64,000 nucleotides of DNA from Polymyxa betae (Eukaryota; Endomyxa; Phytomyxea; Plasmodiophorida; Plasmodiophoridae). The first letter of the stretch is position 1; every line of letters starts with the position of its first letter. Positions 34,524 to 45,993 of the stretch are shown in pieces. The stretch is from contig RBZT01000673.1 in the NCBI GenBank assembly GCA_003693705.1, forward strand, positions 67,887 through 131,886, read 5' to 3'. Below the pieces are notes generated by a model, which did no database searches, was not told the origin of the DNA, and saw only the letters and a program-made list of their open reading frames with translations. The translations under genes were made by a program, and so were the position numbers.

Positions 34524-34946
34524 ATGGAATTTCTGGGATGTTTAGAGGAATTGGCGTGTTGCTTTGCCTGCGCGTGGTGCTGCAATAAAGCTGTAGGTAA
34601 AGCCACTAAGAAGAAAAATCGTGCCGGACCCTATCCGGCTCCTCAGCAACAACAACAACAACTTTATGATGCCCAGGGACGCCCTGTACAACAGTATTAC
34701 GATGCTCAAGGCCGACCTGTAGTAATAGCACCACCAGCGCCTAATCAACCATACAGCAGCCAGCCTGCTCCATATTCTAACAATCAAGCCCCCAATTATC
34801 AAAGCAATCAACACCCTCAATACCAAGGCAACCAAGTTCCCTATCAATATAATAACCAGCCCCCTCAAGGATACCCTGCCAACAATGGTCAATATTCCGG
34901 ACAGCAATATCCAGGGACTCCAATCCCGCCGCCTGTGCGCCAGTGA
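34524..34946 (+). CDS. Cys-rich head, Pro/Gln/Tyr-rich tail protein (140 aa)
   Basis: The first ATG is 34524 (MEFLGCLEELACCFACAWCC); upstream in-frame codons lack ATG. Seven cysteines within 25 residues next to a basic patch (KATKKKNR) suggest palmitoylation and membrane association. The rest is low complexity: a glutamine run, two copies of YDAQGRPV and many NQ/PY repeats. This layout is seen in many unrelated small proteins of protists and fungi, so no function is assigned. Confidence 0.6.
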   Translation: MEFLGCLEELACCFACAWCCNKAVGKATKKKNRAGPYPAPQQQQQQLYDAQGRPVQQYYDAQGRPVVIAPPAPNQPYSSQPAPYSNNQAPNYQSNQHPQYQGNQVPYQYNNQPPQGYPANNGQYSGQQYPGTPIPPPVRQ

Positions 34947-35117
34947 AAGAATGCCAAAGTAGCAGCAGATGATATTAAAGCAATAAACCGCCGAATATAC
35001 GAGCCGACTAAAGGTACCGTAGTATTCAAAATTAATTGAAAACTACATGACAAGACAGAAGGGATGGCTAAGTTTGTGACGGGATGAACAGCAACGTCAA
35101 TGAACTTTCAGTACGAC

Positions 35118-35610
35118 ATGTCGACTGCTGCCGTGAATCCTACACCTGCAGCGACCAGTTCCAAATCTACGACAAAGCTTAAGGAGTCAAACTTGTTAGC
35201 GCAACGATGTCTGGCAATAGATAGCTGATCGGCCTCAGGAACGATGGCGAAGAAGGTGCCGCTGCAGCCATTGTCATCCCGCCTGTCATCGTGAAATCCA
35301 GTTTAATGCCTCGAAAGCAGCTTGGGGAAGTTGTAGAACTCGCCAAACGAGTATACGAGATCATGTCGAAAAACGACGGAACACTCTGGAGAGACGCAGC
35401 TAAAATACTCAAACATGAACTGGATCGCAGAGAAACACCTGATGCAGCATCATGGCATGTTATTTGCGGTAGACGTATTCAATATGTTAGTAGTGGATTC
35501 GCTGAATCAATCCAGGGACAAACTTTGGAGCCTACGTCACATACGAAGTCGACCAAATGGCGTATTTGAACATCGGTCACATCGACATCTTGGTTTTCAA
35601 GCACGCATAG
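35118..35610 (+). CDS. Dynein light chain, LC8/DYNLL-like
   Basis: Three exons. Intron 35195-35238 (44 nt) and intron 35469-35515 (47 nt) both restore the frame. After a ~40-residue non-conserved lead (MSTAAVNPTPAATSSKS) comes the LC8 fold: ELAKRVYEIM, AKILKHELDRRETPDAASWH, VICGTNFGAYVTYEVDQMAY, LNIGHIDILVFKHA stop. The block W-H-x-I-x-G-x-N-F-G-x-Y-V matches LC8, with HIDILVFK replacing QVAILLFK. The N-terminal extension and divergence fit an axonemal dynein LC8-like subunit rather than the most conserved cytosolic LC8. Confidence 0.88.
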
Positions 35611-35827
35611 CGCTAATACACAATCTTACTTTGATTGTCGTTCATCTTGCCTTCTCGACTATGCATCTCTGCACTCATGCTTAGATCGTCGCAATCAAGA
35701 CCATAATTGATTCCAGTTGTAATAAAAAGCTGACGTTACATTTCTCCATGGTAATGTACTGTAGTTGTTGCGCGTTTAAGCAGATTGTCTCCAGGTCTCT
35801 TTCGATAGTTGGACTATTGACAGTCGA

Positions 35828-38800
35828 ATGGCATCTCGGGTTCGGATCCGGCATGGATCATCTATGGACCTAGCATCCGACCAGCATGCTGTCGCTGAGG
35901 TCCAGCGTTTGCTATCGCGTCTGGATGGAGCAACGGCCGCGATCAGAAAAATCACAGCCAAGGCGGCCATCCGCGAGTTCGCCAATTATTACTTCGACCA
36001 TATGCCCAGTTTGGCGAACCATCCAGATACAGTAAGGGCTTTATTGGAACAACTGATCGCATCCTCTGGAAATGTGTCCTGGAAACAAATGCGGGAGCTG
36101 AAGAAGTCCAGGTGCAGATATTTCTCTATCTACTTTTCAGTTTTCGTCCATGCTGCACTTTTGTTTTGAAATGTCTTTACATGATTAAGTTGTGCCTTAT
36201 TTTTATACTGGTATTCCATATCTTAAACAAATTCTTGCCGTAATCTCAAAAGCTTCAGCGTTCATGCGTTGGAGCTGTTGGGCCGATTGTTGGATAACGA
36301 GACGAATCAAAACGCAACTGAATTTCGTTCTGCAATGCATTCAGTCTCGGTCAAGGTAGGCCTTGGCCGCAACAGTGGCATCTTTACTGACTCATCTTTT
36401 GGATAGAGCTTTCGCGATATGAAGCTCGATAAGCATTTGACTTCGAGCAATTCGCAGCCAGACGTCGCCTGTCTTGTCACTTCACTCATTCTCGAGCTTC
36501 GATCTGATATTACACTGGACCTTATTGTCGAATCAACCGCTGCCCAAGATACTTACTATGAATGGGAGGATGCGCAGAATCAAGAAGCGAACGTTGAAAT
36601 TGAAGCTTCCCCTGGAGGAGGCGGATATTTTGATGTCAAAACTGTTGTCGATCCCATCAAGTGGACAGAAGTAGACGTCGAGGAGCTCTATCGGTTGGTC
36701 GAATCATTCAACGATCCCAACGAAGATTCGGAAGAGAACGTCAAGAAGAGCGATAATCTTGGAATCGAAGCTGAAGAGGCTGAGGTTTCCGATCCACTAG
36801 GAATTACTAGGATAGATTCGAAACGTTTTCAAAAATCGAAAACGAAATCAAAATTCTGGGCAAAACGTTTGCGTTTCGTCAAGAAGAGATCTTCGGAGGA
36901 AGACGACAAATATCCAAAACAATTGGCTGAAGTTCCAGAGGAAAATGCCCCTGAAGGGCATGACGACGAAGGTAGCGAACTCGTCAATGATTCTCAAGTA
37001 AGGCCAAAACTTTTGATTTTTATTTCGACATTAGACAACGCATAATATGGTTGCTTCGTGAAAACTGTTGTATTCGCTTTACCAACGCAACATGATTTGA
37101 TGCCAACTTTCTGAAGTTAATCCATATTCTGTATCCCAGCTTGCCTTGGGTTCAAGCTCACCATATGAGCAAGACTTTAATCCTGTTCTTTTCTTGTTGG
37201 ACGTTCATCGTTCAACTCCGTTCAACCAGCTCGAGTTTGGCATGGCAAACCTGCGGAAAGTAATTCTGATGTGCATATGTGGTGTAATCGACGTTGATAT
37301 GGGATTGCAGATTGTTAACAATAGGCAAAACCTGATGAGAGAACTAGTTCGTGATAATTTTGACGAGTTTGTGAGCTGCAAGGATGCTATCGATTCAATG
37401 TAAAGAAAATACGTTCGATTTTAGCTTTAGTCTTTGCTGTTATTTTTCGCTCAATCTCTAGCATAGACACGATCTGTGTTCCACTGAGGTCAAGCTCAGT
37501 TCATCTGACAAAGTCTCTCAAAGCAACACCGGAGCAGTCTTGCCACTTCTTAAAGCAGTTTGTCAAAAAATGTCCCAACTATACTCTCCTCTATTTCAAA
37601 GAAAAGACGAAGCTGATCGCATTCGCCACGTTTTAACTATTTTGAGGAGGTTCAGTTTCCTTTTTAACATGCCTGGTGTGCTTCAAAACAACATCAAGGT
37701 TCGACCACGGTTTAAGCCCGCCTGTACTGATATGGGTTTATAGCTTCAAAAATACGACGCTGTGGTTCGCGACTATCGCAAGCTTGCCCAGGTTAAAGAG
37801 ATCGACGTTGATCTTCTCGGGGAAATTATTGCTGAAATTCATCTCATCATTGATCGATTCCGCGATACTCTCCTGTCAACTTTAAGCTCGCCAAATGGAA
37901 ATTTTGCCGAACAAATTAGAACAATAGGGTATTGGTTGATCAAGCCTCATCAAATCTTTCTAATGTAATGGCCGCTTGTAGAATTCTCTTCGAATTAGAA
38001 TCTAAGGAGGATCCGGCATGTTATTTTTTGAATTATCAGTTTGATTTCATTTGCTCTGAAATTGAGCGAATGAAAGGCAATCTTGAAAGTAATTTGTTTT
38101 ATCTCTATAACGCATACTCCTCACTTGTCCGTTCTAGAGATGGCTTCCGAAGATGAGAAGGTGAAAGAAAGAGTTTGTATTGAATGCATAGAGTTTGTCG
38201 AAGGGATGCTCAGGTATCGTGACCCCAACTGAAAGGTTAGTATTTTACATTTTCCAGATCGCGGCTTTCAGTTTTATGGAAGCTTTCTTCAGATCTGTCT
38301 TCTGGTCAAATCAATAAGGTATTGCCTATTAGCTGGATTCTTCATCCTTTCAGTATTTTTTAGGGTCACAATGCTGGGAGATCGAATAAGAAGGTGTTTA
38401 ACAGGTATTGTGTGCATGATGTATCCGGTTAAAGTTTACTGATTTGTTGAATTGCAACAAGATTCTATGAGCATTTTCAAACAATGAGCTCGAAGCTCTG
38501 CTTGTTAATTTCAACTCTGCTCTTTGCTGGCGACAAACTACAATTGATATCAACTGCAACCGAGAAGACAATTGGTACGCTACTTTCTCTTTTGGAGTTT
38601 ATTAGTGAATTAGAGCTACCTCATGTAAGTTTTAAATTTTCGTTGCCTGTAGAATGTTATCCCCTTGTAGGAATTGACCTATGAGTTTCACAATCTGTGT
38701 CGTGAATGCTGCAATAATTTTATCGAGCAAATGTTTTGCGATGTTGCCTTCAAAATTCAAATTCCGATTAAAGATGATTTATGGGTAATTATTGTCATTT

Positions 38801-40091
38801 TCTGAATCAAGACCCTTATTATAGCAACCAGCTAATCGATGAAAAAACTAACCATAGAGGTGTTATTGTACTCTTTAGTTATGTTCGAAGCTTGATTCTT
38901 CGGGTTTTGCAATCAATCGCAGGCTTCAAGAAGATTTCTCCTAGCTGCATTGAGGATCAATGGATTTCTGCTCATGTAGGCGTTTGCTTGATAATGCACC
39001 GTTCATGACTGTTGATGTTTAGGTTGGGCCTCCTCTCTTGGAAATATTCTGTATTGTGTTTGACGGCATTCACGAAGCAATCATTAATTATAAAGTGACG
39101 CCATCAAACGATCACTATGGAAGTTCTAAGCCTGATCAGGAAGCTCCAACAAACAATACAGCCAAGCAATCTCACACTGTACGCGTTTATCCCTAGTTTT
39201 CAGCCACCGTTCATGACTTACCAGGATTCCCGGCTGATTTTGACTCTTCACAATTTGACATATTGTCGCAATGCTATTATCCCTAAAATCTGGGATGCTT
39301 TCGTTGATTTGACTCCTGAATTTTCTTCGAGCGCGCTCGACTGTAAACTCCAGGTATATCAAAACAGAGATTGCTTTATTTTACACCTGATTTCTTCTCA
39401 ACAGGAAATCATCTCTTTAACATTAGTGTTGGAACAACTGGCCTTGGATTCATTTTTGAAAAGGCAGACTCTGGCTATTAACGAGATAATTACGGAGGGA
39501 GTCTTGCTTTCAGCATATCCATGGGAGGATGCTCCTGAACTGCAGGGTTGGATAGTGTTTATCATCGACGCCATGTGATTTCAATGTTGTTGTTTAGAAG
39601 TACGCGGATATGTATATGAAATTTTAATTAAGCTTGTCTTCGTGCACGACCAACTGTCATCTGTTGGCGCTAGTCCGACTCTCGCAGCAAATGTTGTCGC
39701 AGACCTTCTGTTCCACCTGTTGACTGCTCTCCAGACTGCAACATCCTTTATTGACAAGTTCACGAGAAATGCTTACAAGTACTTTCTAAACGACTGACAT
39801 CATGAACATTTTAGGTTTAACTCGGCTGGATGCGAACAACTGTTACTGGAGATTGAGTTCATCGAGACGTCCTTAAGCAATATCGTTCATCATCGAACCG
39901 AGATCACTCCATTGCTTCGTGAAATCAAATCGCATCTGCTTGACGGAATTCTGGATTCAGTATCAGGTGTTTACATTTCTGTTTGGTTTACTTGGTGATA
40001 ACACTGTTACCTCGAAGGTAAAAGATCAGAGTTCTTGCAGAATGCGCGGTCGTCTAGTATAGCCATGTTTGGTTGTTTCACAGGGGCTTAA
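35828..40091 (+). CDS. SEC5: Exocyst subunit SEC5/EXOC2
   Basis: Multi-exon gene starting MASRVRIRHGSSMDLASDQH at 35828. A long N-terminal part with acidic and basic stretches precedes the diagnostic Sec5 block at ~37165-37400: FNPVLFLLDVHRSTPFNQLE, FGMANLRK, then LVRDNFDEFVSCKDAIDSM. This equals the LxxGLxxLK...LVKDNFDCFVxCKDTID region of EXOC2. Later exons keep the helical exocyst pattern (ESKEDPACYFLNYQFDFICS at ~38000). The last exon ends FGCFTGA at 40091. About a dozen introns of ~45-65 nt. The exocyst tethers secretory vesicles at the plasma membrane. The ~350 residues before the Sec5 block are unusual; a separate upstream gene cannot be fully excluded. Confidence 0.8.
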
Positions 40092-40238
40092 GCAAACTTT
40101 GTTGTAACCTGTCTCAATGGTCATATAAATGTATTTAATCTAGATAGCGATCCTATTGTTTCAGTTTCTGTCATTTTCTGCGTGTCGTAGTTAGTGCTGC
40201 GGTCGTTCATGTCTGTCTGGGGGCAAATGCTCTAAACA

Positions 40239-41194
40239 GTGCGGAGTGCGATGTTGGGATTTGTGCATGTGTGCATGCCGATATGTTGTCATGGGACATA
40301 CATCTCACATCTGGTTGTCAGCATACTGACTGTCTGCTTAGACCCGGAGCTTGGCATGCTATCTCCAACAACGCAGCAACACCTAAAGACACTTGGAGAT
40401 CAGGCCGATTGGAACACTTTGGCCTTCATAGGAGCTGCAACGTCTTCCATGGTTGCTGCACTCTGCTTTCTAAGGTCGATAGATGTATACTCTAATGGCT
40501 CTATTACTTTGAATAGGGTATCATCCTTTAGTGTAACAGCGCGGTAAAGCATATGCTTTAAGTTCTGTTGTTTCAATCTCAAATGCTGAGGCTCTTAGGT
40601 CATTGTGGTGCATGACTCCTTGAAGTTGAGGTTTTTCTAGCGACCAACAGACAATAACATTGTTGGTTGCTTTAAAGCACAGCCAAATCATAATGGCTTT
40701 CCACCATCTTCTGTTGCGTCAGATGCGATATTTCGTTTATCGATTATCGGAGATGATGTTTATTGACTTGCGTTGCTCCTTGGTTCCGCTTAGTTGACTC
40801 CGTTGAACTAGGCCTTGCTGGACCAAATTCCGCATTCAGCGCAGCCTTCTTTCCATTGATGCTTTGCCGTCATACTGCGAATCGTCCCGACAATTCGTCT
40901 AATTATAGTCGCCAGATGCTTCACGACCAGATCGTTCAGTGTCATGTCTGTACGGTCTTCCTGCCGTCGGCACCTGCTGCTGCTGTCTCCAGCAATACTT
41001 CTGGTTTTTTGGCGGTAGTTTTTTCGCCTCTGGTTGGCATTTTAGTTTGCGTTGTGTTGATCTTTAATACTCCGTCTTTATGTAAAGTTTACAGTCTGTA
41101 CTATGATGTGTTTTATTCTGATGTAAGAGCAATCCATTCATTTTCCAAATTCATGGTACCGCTCTGTCCGATTCTGAATTCGTTGCCAGAATAA
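40239..41194 (+). CDS. Possible membrane protein, uncertain
   Basis: Two open frames, 40239-40547 and 40763-41194, could be exons of one gene. The second has a transmembrane-like segment (SGFLAVVFSPLVGILVCVVL). I find no clear splice pair joining them and no family match. A non-coding interpretation is as likely. Confidence 0.25.
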
Positions 41195-41240
41195 TTATGT
41201 GCTTTAGACGATAAATTAAACGATATTTACAGGTGCTGTT

Positions 41241-42341
41241 TCAGTCATTCGTTGACTTGTGTATGCGCTTATGTGCGTTCAGCGACCAATGGGCTTTGAA
41301 TACTTTACAACAAGTACCGCAGACGTATGAGCTCACAGCATGACGATACGCGTGCCTCTTCACTTTATGGAGCGACCCATTCGGGATCCTTTTACCGCAA
41401 ACGCAATCGTACAGCTCGTTGCCCTCTGGATCCTTCCATATCCTGATTCTATCAAACGGGGACGTTTTTCCTTCAAGTCCCACGAAGACCAGGTTCGCGT
41501 AATACTGCTGGTGCCTTTTCTCGATTCGCGAAGTATCACCTGCAGGTGGTAGTGGCGTTTTTGACGGCGCTGTCACGGTCGTACACGACGACGCCGGAGC
41601 TGGCTCGCAGCTGGAGACGGAACTCTGTGAGACTGGCGACGAGATGAACATTGGCGAGCTCGATGATGGTAAAGAAATCAGAAACCCTGGCGAAGGCGGT
41701 GCTGAACTTGGTACGAAACCGACTGTCGAGTTTTGCTGCTGTCGTATCAGGACAGTTCTGCGAAGCGAATCCGAAGACGATTGCGGGCCTCCTGAGAATT
41801 TCGGGGGGCGATAGACTGATGGAGAAACCGGCTGCGATGTGAACGCAGACGTCGTGTTATCGGTTCTAATGGCCGGAATTGATTGTACAAACGCTGATCT
41901 GGCTGTGGGGACCAGTACGGAGGGCGACAACGGCGCTGGCGATCCATCCGAGTAGTAGCCGAATGGTGACCCGTAGGCCTGGATCGGACTGGGAATCATG
42001 GTCGGCGTTGCCAACGCTGGCGATGTACCGGAGAATATCATGGGCGGAGGCGTATACCCGATGCCGAATGGCGATCCATAATGGATGGCCGGCGAGGCCG
42101 CCATGCTCGTGTCCAGAGGGGGCGGGCGTTGCTGCTGGCGCTGCATCGAAGAATTGGCCCGAGCCAGGTCCTGGACCGCAGTTTCTCCGGGCGCAGATTG
42201 GCAAGCTGTTGACCGGGTCATACTGGCTCTTCCAGGACGTCGGCAACGTCGTGGGCTGGCCGGATTTAGAATGGCAGCATGCGGCGCATGCAACGAACAG
42301 ATGGCTGCTCGACCCGCGTTGGTTTTGACCAGGTCCACCAC
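41241..42341 (-). CDS. C2H2 zinc-finger protein with Ser/Pro-rich N-terminus (366 aa)
   Basis: Open frame from 42341; the true start may be the in-frame MTRSTACQSAPG or an upstream exon. Residues ~90-260 are Ser/Pro/Gln-rich with repeats of YGSPFG. The C-terminus has a zinc finger YVCGTCCKVFKAHWSLNAHK followed by RIH, spacing C-x2-C-x12-H-x3-H. It is preceded by a degenerate pair of the form CVCGKRIPNGSLHKVKRHAYRH (21 bases of protein spacing, C-x-C...H-x3-H). A DNA-binding transcription factor is likely. The opposite-strand ORFs are shadows. Confidence 0.7.
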   Translation of the reverse strand: MVDLVKTNAGRAAICSLHAPHAAILNPASPRRCRRPGRASMTRSTACQSAPGETAVQDLARANSSMQRQQQRPPPLDTSMAASPAIHYGSPFGIGYTPPPMIFSGTSPALATPTMIPSPIQAYGSPFGYYSDGSPAPLSPSVLVPTARSAFVQSIPAIRTDNTTSAFTSQPVSPSVYRPPKFSGGPQSSSDSLRRTVLIRQQQNSTVGFVPSSAPPSPGFLISLPSSSSPMFISSPVSQSSVSSCEPAPASSCTTVTAPSKTPLPPAGDTSRIEKRHQQYYANLVFVGLEGKTSPFDRIRIWKDPEGNELYDCVCGKRIPNGSLHKVKRHAYRHAVSSYVCGTCCKVFKAHWSLNAHKRIHKSTND

Positions 42342-42767
42342 ATTGCGGGCAACGTTTGTGTGACGTAGCCTTGTTTGTGTGCGTGACCAAATAAGGGAAG
42401 GCCGCAGTCGTGAGATTTTTGATTTGTTGTGGGACGCGCCTTCCTTGTCTACAATTCTTCGATTGTATCAACTTCAACATCCGTCAAATCTACATAGCTA
42501 TCAGCAATAGTGCGATCCGCTAGATTCGGACAAATGCCAAAGTGGAAATCCCAAAATGACTACTCCTTCTGTACCATTAATTCATTCCTAATAAACCCTC
42601 ATTGAAATCAAGCTCATCTCTGTTTCTGACAAAATCCATCACTCTATTCCACGCTCTTCAGTTTCTCACACGTATTTTTCATTCATTTTGCTTTTTTATT
42701 TCAAACTCATTACAGCAAACACCAATTCTTTCCGTCACCAACAAAAAAATTCTTAAGTAAAAAAGTA

Positions 42768-44220
42768 ATGTTGGAGCATTCGTTGCCCGAAAAGCAGGAA
42801 TTGATTGAAGTGAACGTGCATTCTTATACCAAAGACGATATCATTTCAATGATCTTCCGGGTTTATCCTCAGTAGCAAGATTACATCAGAATCCTGGTGC
42901 GAACGATAACAATTATCTGTTAAATACATCATCAATGGATAGAGAATCTTCGGCCGAATCGCCGCCAACTAACACTTCTCAGACCGTATGTTAATGCAAT
43001 CGAGGTCAATAGCTTGCTGAACCGAGTTTCAACTATGCTCTCTGCATTAGGACAATTAACAGCCGCCAAGAGGTTCTAAACAATCATCTTATTAGTTTCA
43101 ATATCTTGAAATGGTTGAATATCGTCGTCTGTTAATCTCAGCTTGGTAGCAAAATCCGACAAAGAAGTTGTTCGGGCCAAGTTCCCTGTAAATAATCAGA
43201 TATAGTGTACTGCATGGCCGAAGCCGAAGGCGCAACGATAAGACAGCGACCAAGACTCTGAGAAGTTTGTTTGTTTGTTTATTCGGGTTGTTACGCCATC
43301 AATAGGCGAGGGTAGGCGACACATTATCCACTTGTTCAGGGGCAGCAAGAACAGCAACTCTTACAAGTAATCCGGAGCTTCTTCCACCTTTGTGACTCGT
43401 CTTGCTTCTTGGTGTGAATGTACCGGCTCAGGGCATAATGGGACCTCTGCAACTTGCTTTCTCAGCTGGTACTTCACCCGATGACAAATCTATCATTTTA
43501 TGGAATTTGTCCTTTATCCATTCGGCCTCGAAACACCTATCGATGTGGTGGGATTAATCACTCACAAATCGGTATTGGCGGTGATGCGAAAAGCAAATTT
43601 CAACGTGGTTCGAACTCATTTTGAGAAGTTGGACGGTCAACCATTAACTATTTAAATCCAATTAAACCTAAATATCAAATTATCATTAAATGCGATTACT
43701 TTAATGACACCGATTTTTTTTGATGAAGAAACGGATGCGATCTTGATTTATACTAATGGGGAATTATCATTCACTAAAATGATTACGGATTCTATGAACC
43801 GATTGAATGATGATGGTGTGCAAGGCAGACGTTCAAGAGCACTACGTGATCGAAAGGTATAGAATTCTAGATATGGAATGAAGAACCAAAACAATTGTCT
43901 ATCGGGAAGCATTGACTAAAAACGATGACATTGAAATTCACCTAGGATCTCCACTACGAGGTTTCTCCATTCAGACTGCTCTCAGAAATTAAGGGAACAA
44001 GGTGAAGCGCTCTGCTGTAGTCAATTTGATGGGAACGAATTCGCCCTCTTGGTAAGGAAACTGACTACAGACTAACATCATGGTATTGTGATTTAAAGTT
44101 ACGATATCACTTCCAGGTTTGCCGAGCAGTGCCACAATATTTTAATCCCGTTGACATCAGCGTTTTGTTCAAGAACGAACGGCTGGTCACCATCGGCGAT
44201 AACGACCTGATGGCGTTTAT
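42768..44220 (+). CDS. Unassigned multi-exon gene, short exons
   Basis: No long ORF, but good coding stretches follow each other. MLEHSLPEKQELIEVNVHSY at 42768; then NPGANDNNYLLNTSSMDRES; FGLETPIDVVGLITHKSVLA and VMRKANFNVVRTHFEKLDGQ (43503-43653); FFDEETDAILIYTNGELSF and MITDSMNRLNDDGVQGRRS (43720-43857); GEALCCSQFDGNEFALL (~43995-44055). Candidate introns are 27-60 nt with GT-AG ends. The alternation of short beta-like strands might be a propeller, but I cannot name a family. A decaying gene is the alternative. Confidence 0.4.
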
Positions 44221-44391
44221 TCATTGGAGAATGACGTCATTGAAACAGGCCTGGTGTATTGGAGATGGAACATGACCATTCATAGCTGGAGTCTGCCTGC
44301 TATCATAAATGGGCCTGATATGAGACCGTTTAGCAAAGGGGGTGATAAGGTGTACCCCAACACACCACACAGATTGTCTTCATACTTGAAG

Positions 44392-45279
44392 TTAGGGTTT
44401 CTGACATTGAGATTGGCTACGGCGACAGCCATCGTCTTCACTGGCAATCGGCTCAGGCCGAGTCCACTGCCAGACGTCAAACCGGTGGTTTAGGCGAGAG
44501 TCAGCGTGAAGATGGAGGCGAGAACCCAGGCCGCCCCAGCGCGAGATGGCGTCCCGGTAGACGACACGACCGAAGCGGGAGTGCAAGATAGCCATTGAGC
44601 ACATGATGCATGGTTCATGGGAAAGGTACAGGTCCAGCCCCCGGCATAGATAGGGCTCTGAGGCCCAGGTGCCCTGGCGCTTGACGCCGCCTCTATTCAG
44701 CTTCGAGACAGCGTCTATTGCAAGCAGGACAGTGTGCTTCAGAGGCGACGAATTGTCTTGCTTGACCTCGGCGAGGACCCAGCCGGAGGTCGGGTCTGCC
44801 ACAATCCCGACGATTTCATTGCTAGAACCAGACTGTTCATGTATACGTTGCATGAAATTCACAATCCGGTCAATATCATCTGATATTAACGGGATGAATG
44901 GTTTTGGAGGGCGTGGTTGAATTCTAGCACTAATGGGCCAATATTGTTGCCAACGTTCGCGCTCGATGGGTGATCTGGGGACGTCGTCAGGAACTTGGAC
45001 ATTTGTAATTTCCCCGAACTGAGATATCTTGGCCTTAAGCAAATCTTCCAGAACTTCATCGAAATAGGTTTTGGTGCAGACGAGGACATGTGCGAATTCG
45101 TGGCCCAATTTCCGGACTCGTTTAAGATAGTCGATATCGGGGCCGAACTTCGGTAGAAGCGGAATCAGGACTGAAATATCCCGGTTTCTTACGGTGACCG
45201 CAATGGCTTCCTGCAGCCGTGCTTCCCTATCACCATGAATCGGGTAAATTAACTGAAGGCTTTCCGATTCCGATCCCAT
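44392..45279 (-). CDS. ADAT3: tRNA adenosine deaminase non-catalytic subunit ADAT3/TAD3
   Basis: Single exon, 295 residues. The N-terminal helper domain is followed by a deaminase fold. KHTVLLAIDAVS stands at the zinc ligand histidine, where the catalytic glutamate of HAE is replaced by valine as is normal for ADAT3. Then LYLSHEPCIMCSMAILHSRF supplies the PCxxC zinc ligands and SRWGGLGSRLHLHADSRLNH with RFDVWQW matches the conserved C-terminal LGxRxxLHxxxxLNHxFxV. With ADAT2 it makes inosine at position 34 of tRNAs. The last ~25 residues are non-conserved, and a final intron could alter them. Confidence 0.9.
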   Translation of the reverse strand: MGSESESLQLIYPIHGDREARLQEAIAVTVRNRDISVLIPLLPKFGPDIDYLKRVRKLGHEFAHVLVCTKTYFDEVLEDLLKAKISQFGEITNVQVPDDVPRSPIERERWQQYWPISARIQPRPPKPFIPLISDDIDRIVNFMQRIHEQSGSSNEIVGIVADPTSGWVLAEVKQDNSSPLKHTVLLAIDAVSKLNRGGVKRQGTWASEPYLCRGLDLYLSHEPCIMCSMAILHSRFGRVVYRDAISRWGGLGSRLHLHADSRLNHRFDVWQWTRPEPIASEDDGCRRSQSQCQKP

Positions 45280-45393
45280 TCAAGAATGAGAACGCGCAGT
45301 CAAAACATCAAGAAATGCGAAAAACAAAAAAGACATGATAATGGTGGATTTTTTTAACTATCGTCTAATTGCTCTAATATATTCTAGACGAGA

Positions 45394-45729
45394 TTATCGA
45401 AGATATCGAGAGACCCAGTGAAGAACCCGTCGACTTTCGGAAGCGACCGGTTTACGCCCCTTATAATGAGATAGAATCCCTGCAGGGGTCTCGCTTTCAT
45501 GCAGCTTTTTGCTGGCGGGTGTTGGTGTCTCTGGATTATACATAGCGGCCGCCATTGTCTTTTGCTTAGCGGGCTCGGGTTTACCAGGAACGACACGTTC
45601 GCGCATGGCATGAGCTGGATCCCAATGGACAAACGCGATAGTAGCGGCAGTGGCGACAGTTGTCAACAGGATGGCGGCGAACCCGGAGCTCATACCGTAT
45701 ACAGTTAACAGCACGTTCAGCATCATCAT
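45394..45729 (-). CDS. Small single-pass membrane protein (111 aa)
   Basis: Starts MMMLNVLLTVYGMSSGFAAI at 45729, one N-terminal hydrophobic helix (AAILLTTVATAATIAFVHW), then a basic Pro-containing tail ending VSRYLR. The TM-then-VHW-basic layout is vaguely like small mitochondrial assembly factors (PET117-type), but key residues are not convincing. It lies just upstream of ADAT3 on the same strand. Confidence 0.5.
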   Translation of the reverse strand: MMMLNVLLTVYGMSSGFAAILLTTVATAATIAFVHWDPAHAMRERVVPGKPEPAKQKTMAAAMYNPETPTPASKKLHESETPAGILSHYKGRKPVASESRRVLHWVSRYLR

Positions 45730-45993
45730 CTCAACAATATAAATGGCCGTTCAGAGTTGCACCGGAATCCGAAAAATTTGTGAATTCAGATAGCGATTTT
45801 CCGTAATGCCGTTCTAATCAAACAACTCACCAAAGCTGTTTCTCGAATCAGTGCTCGATGCCTCATTCCAGACTAGCAGTTAGCATACATAGTTGGTCTG
45901 ATATTGTCATACATGCTCATGCTATACCCGACGCCCTACCAAACCGGCGGGACCTGTTCAAGTGCGTAAGTTAGAGATGGTCATTTGATATCG

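Noticed and set aside
43267-43282. GTTT short tandem repeat
   Set aside because: Four units only, no element or gene linked to it.
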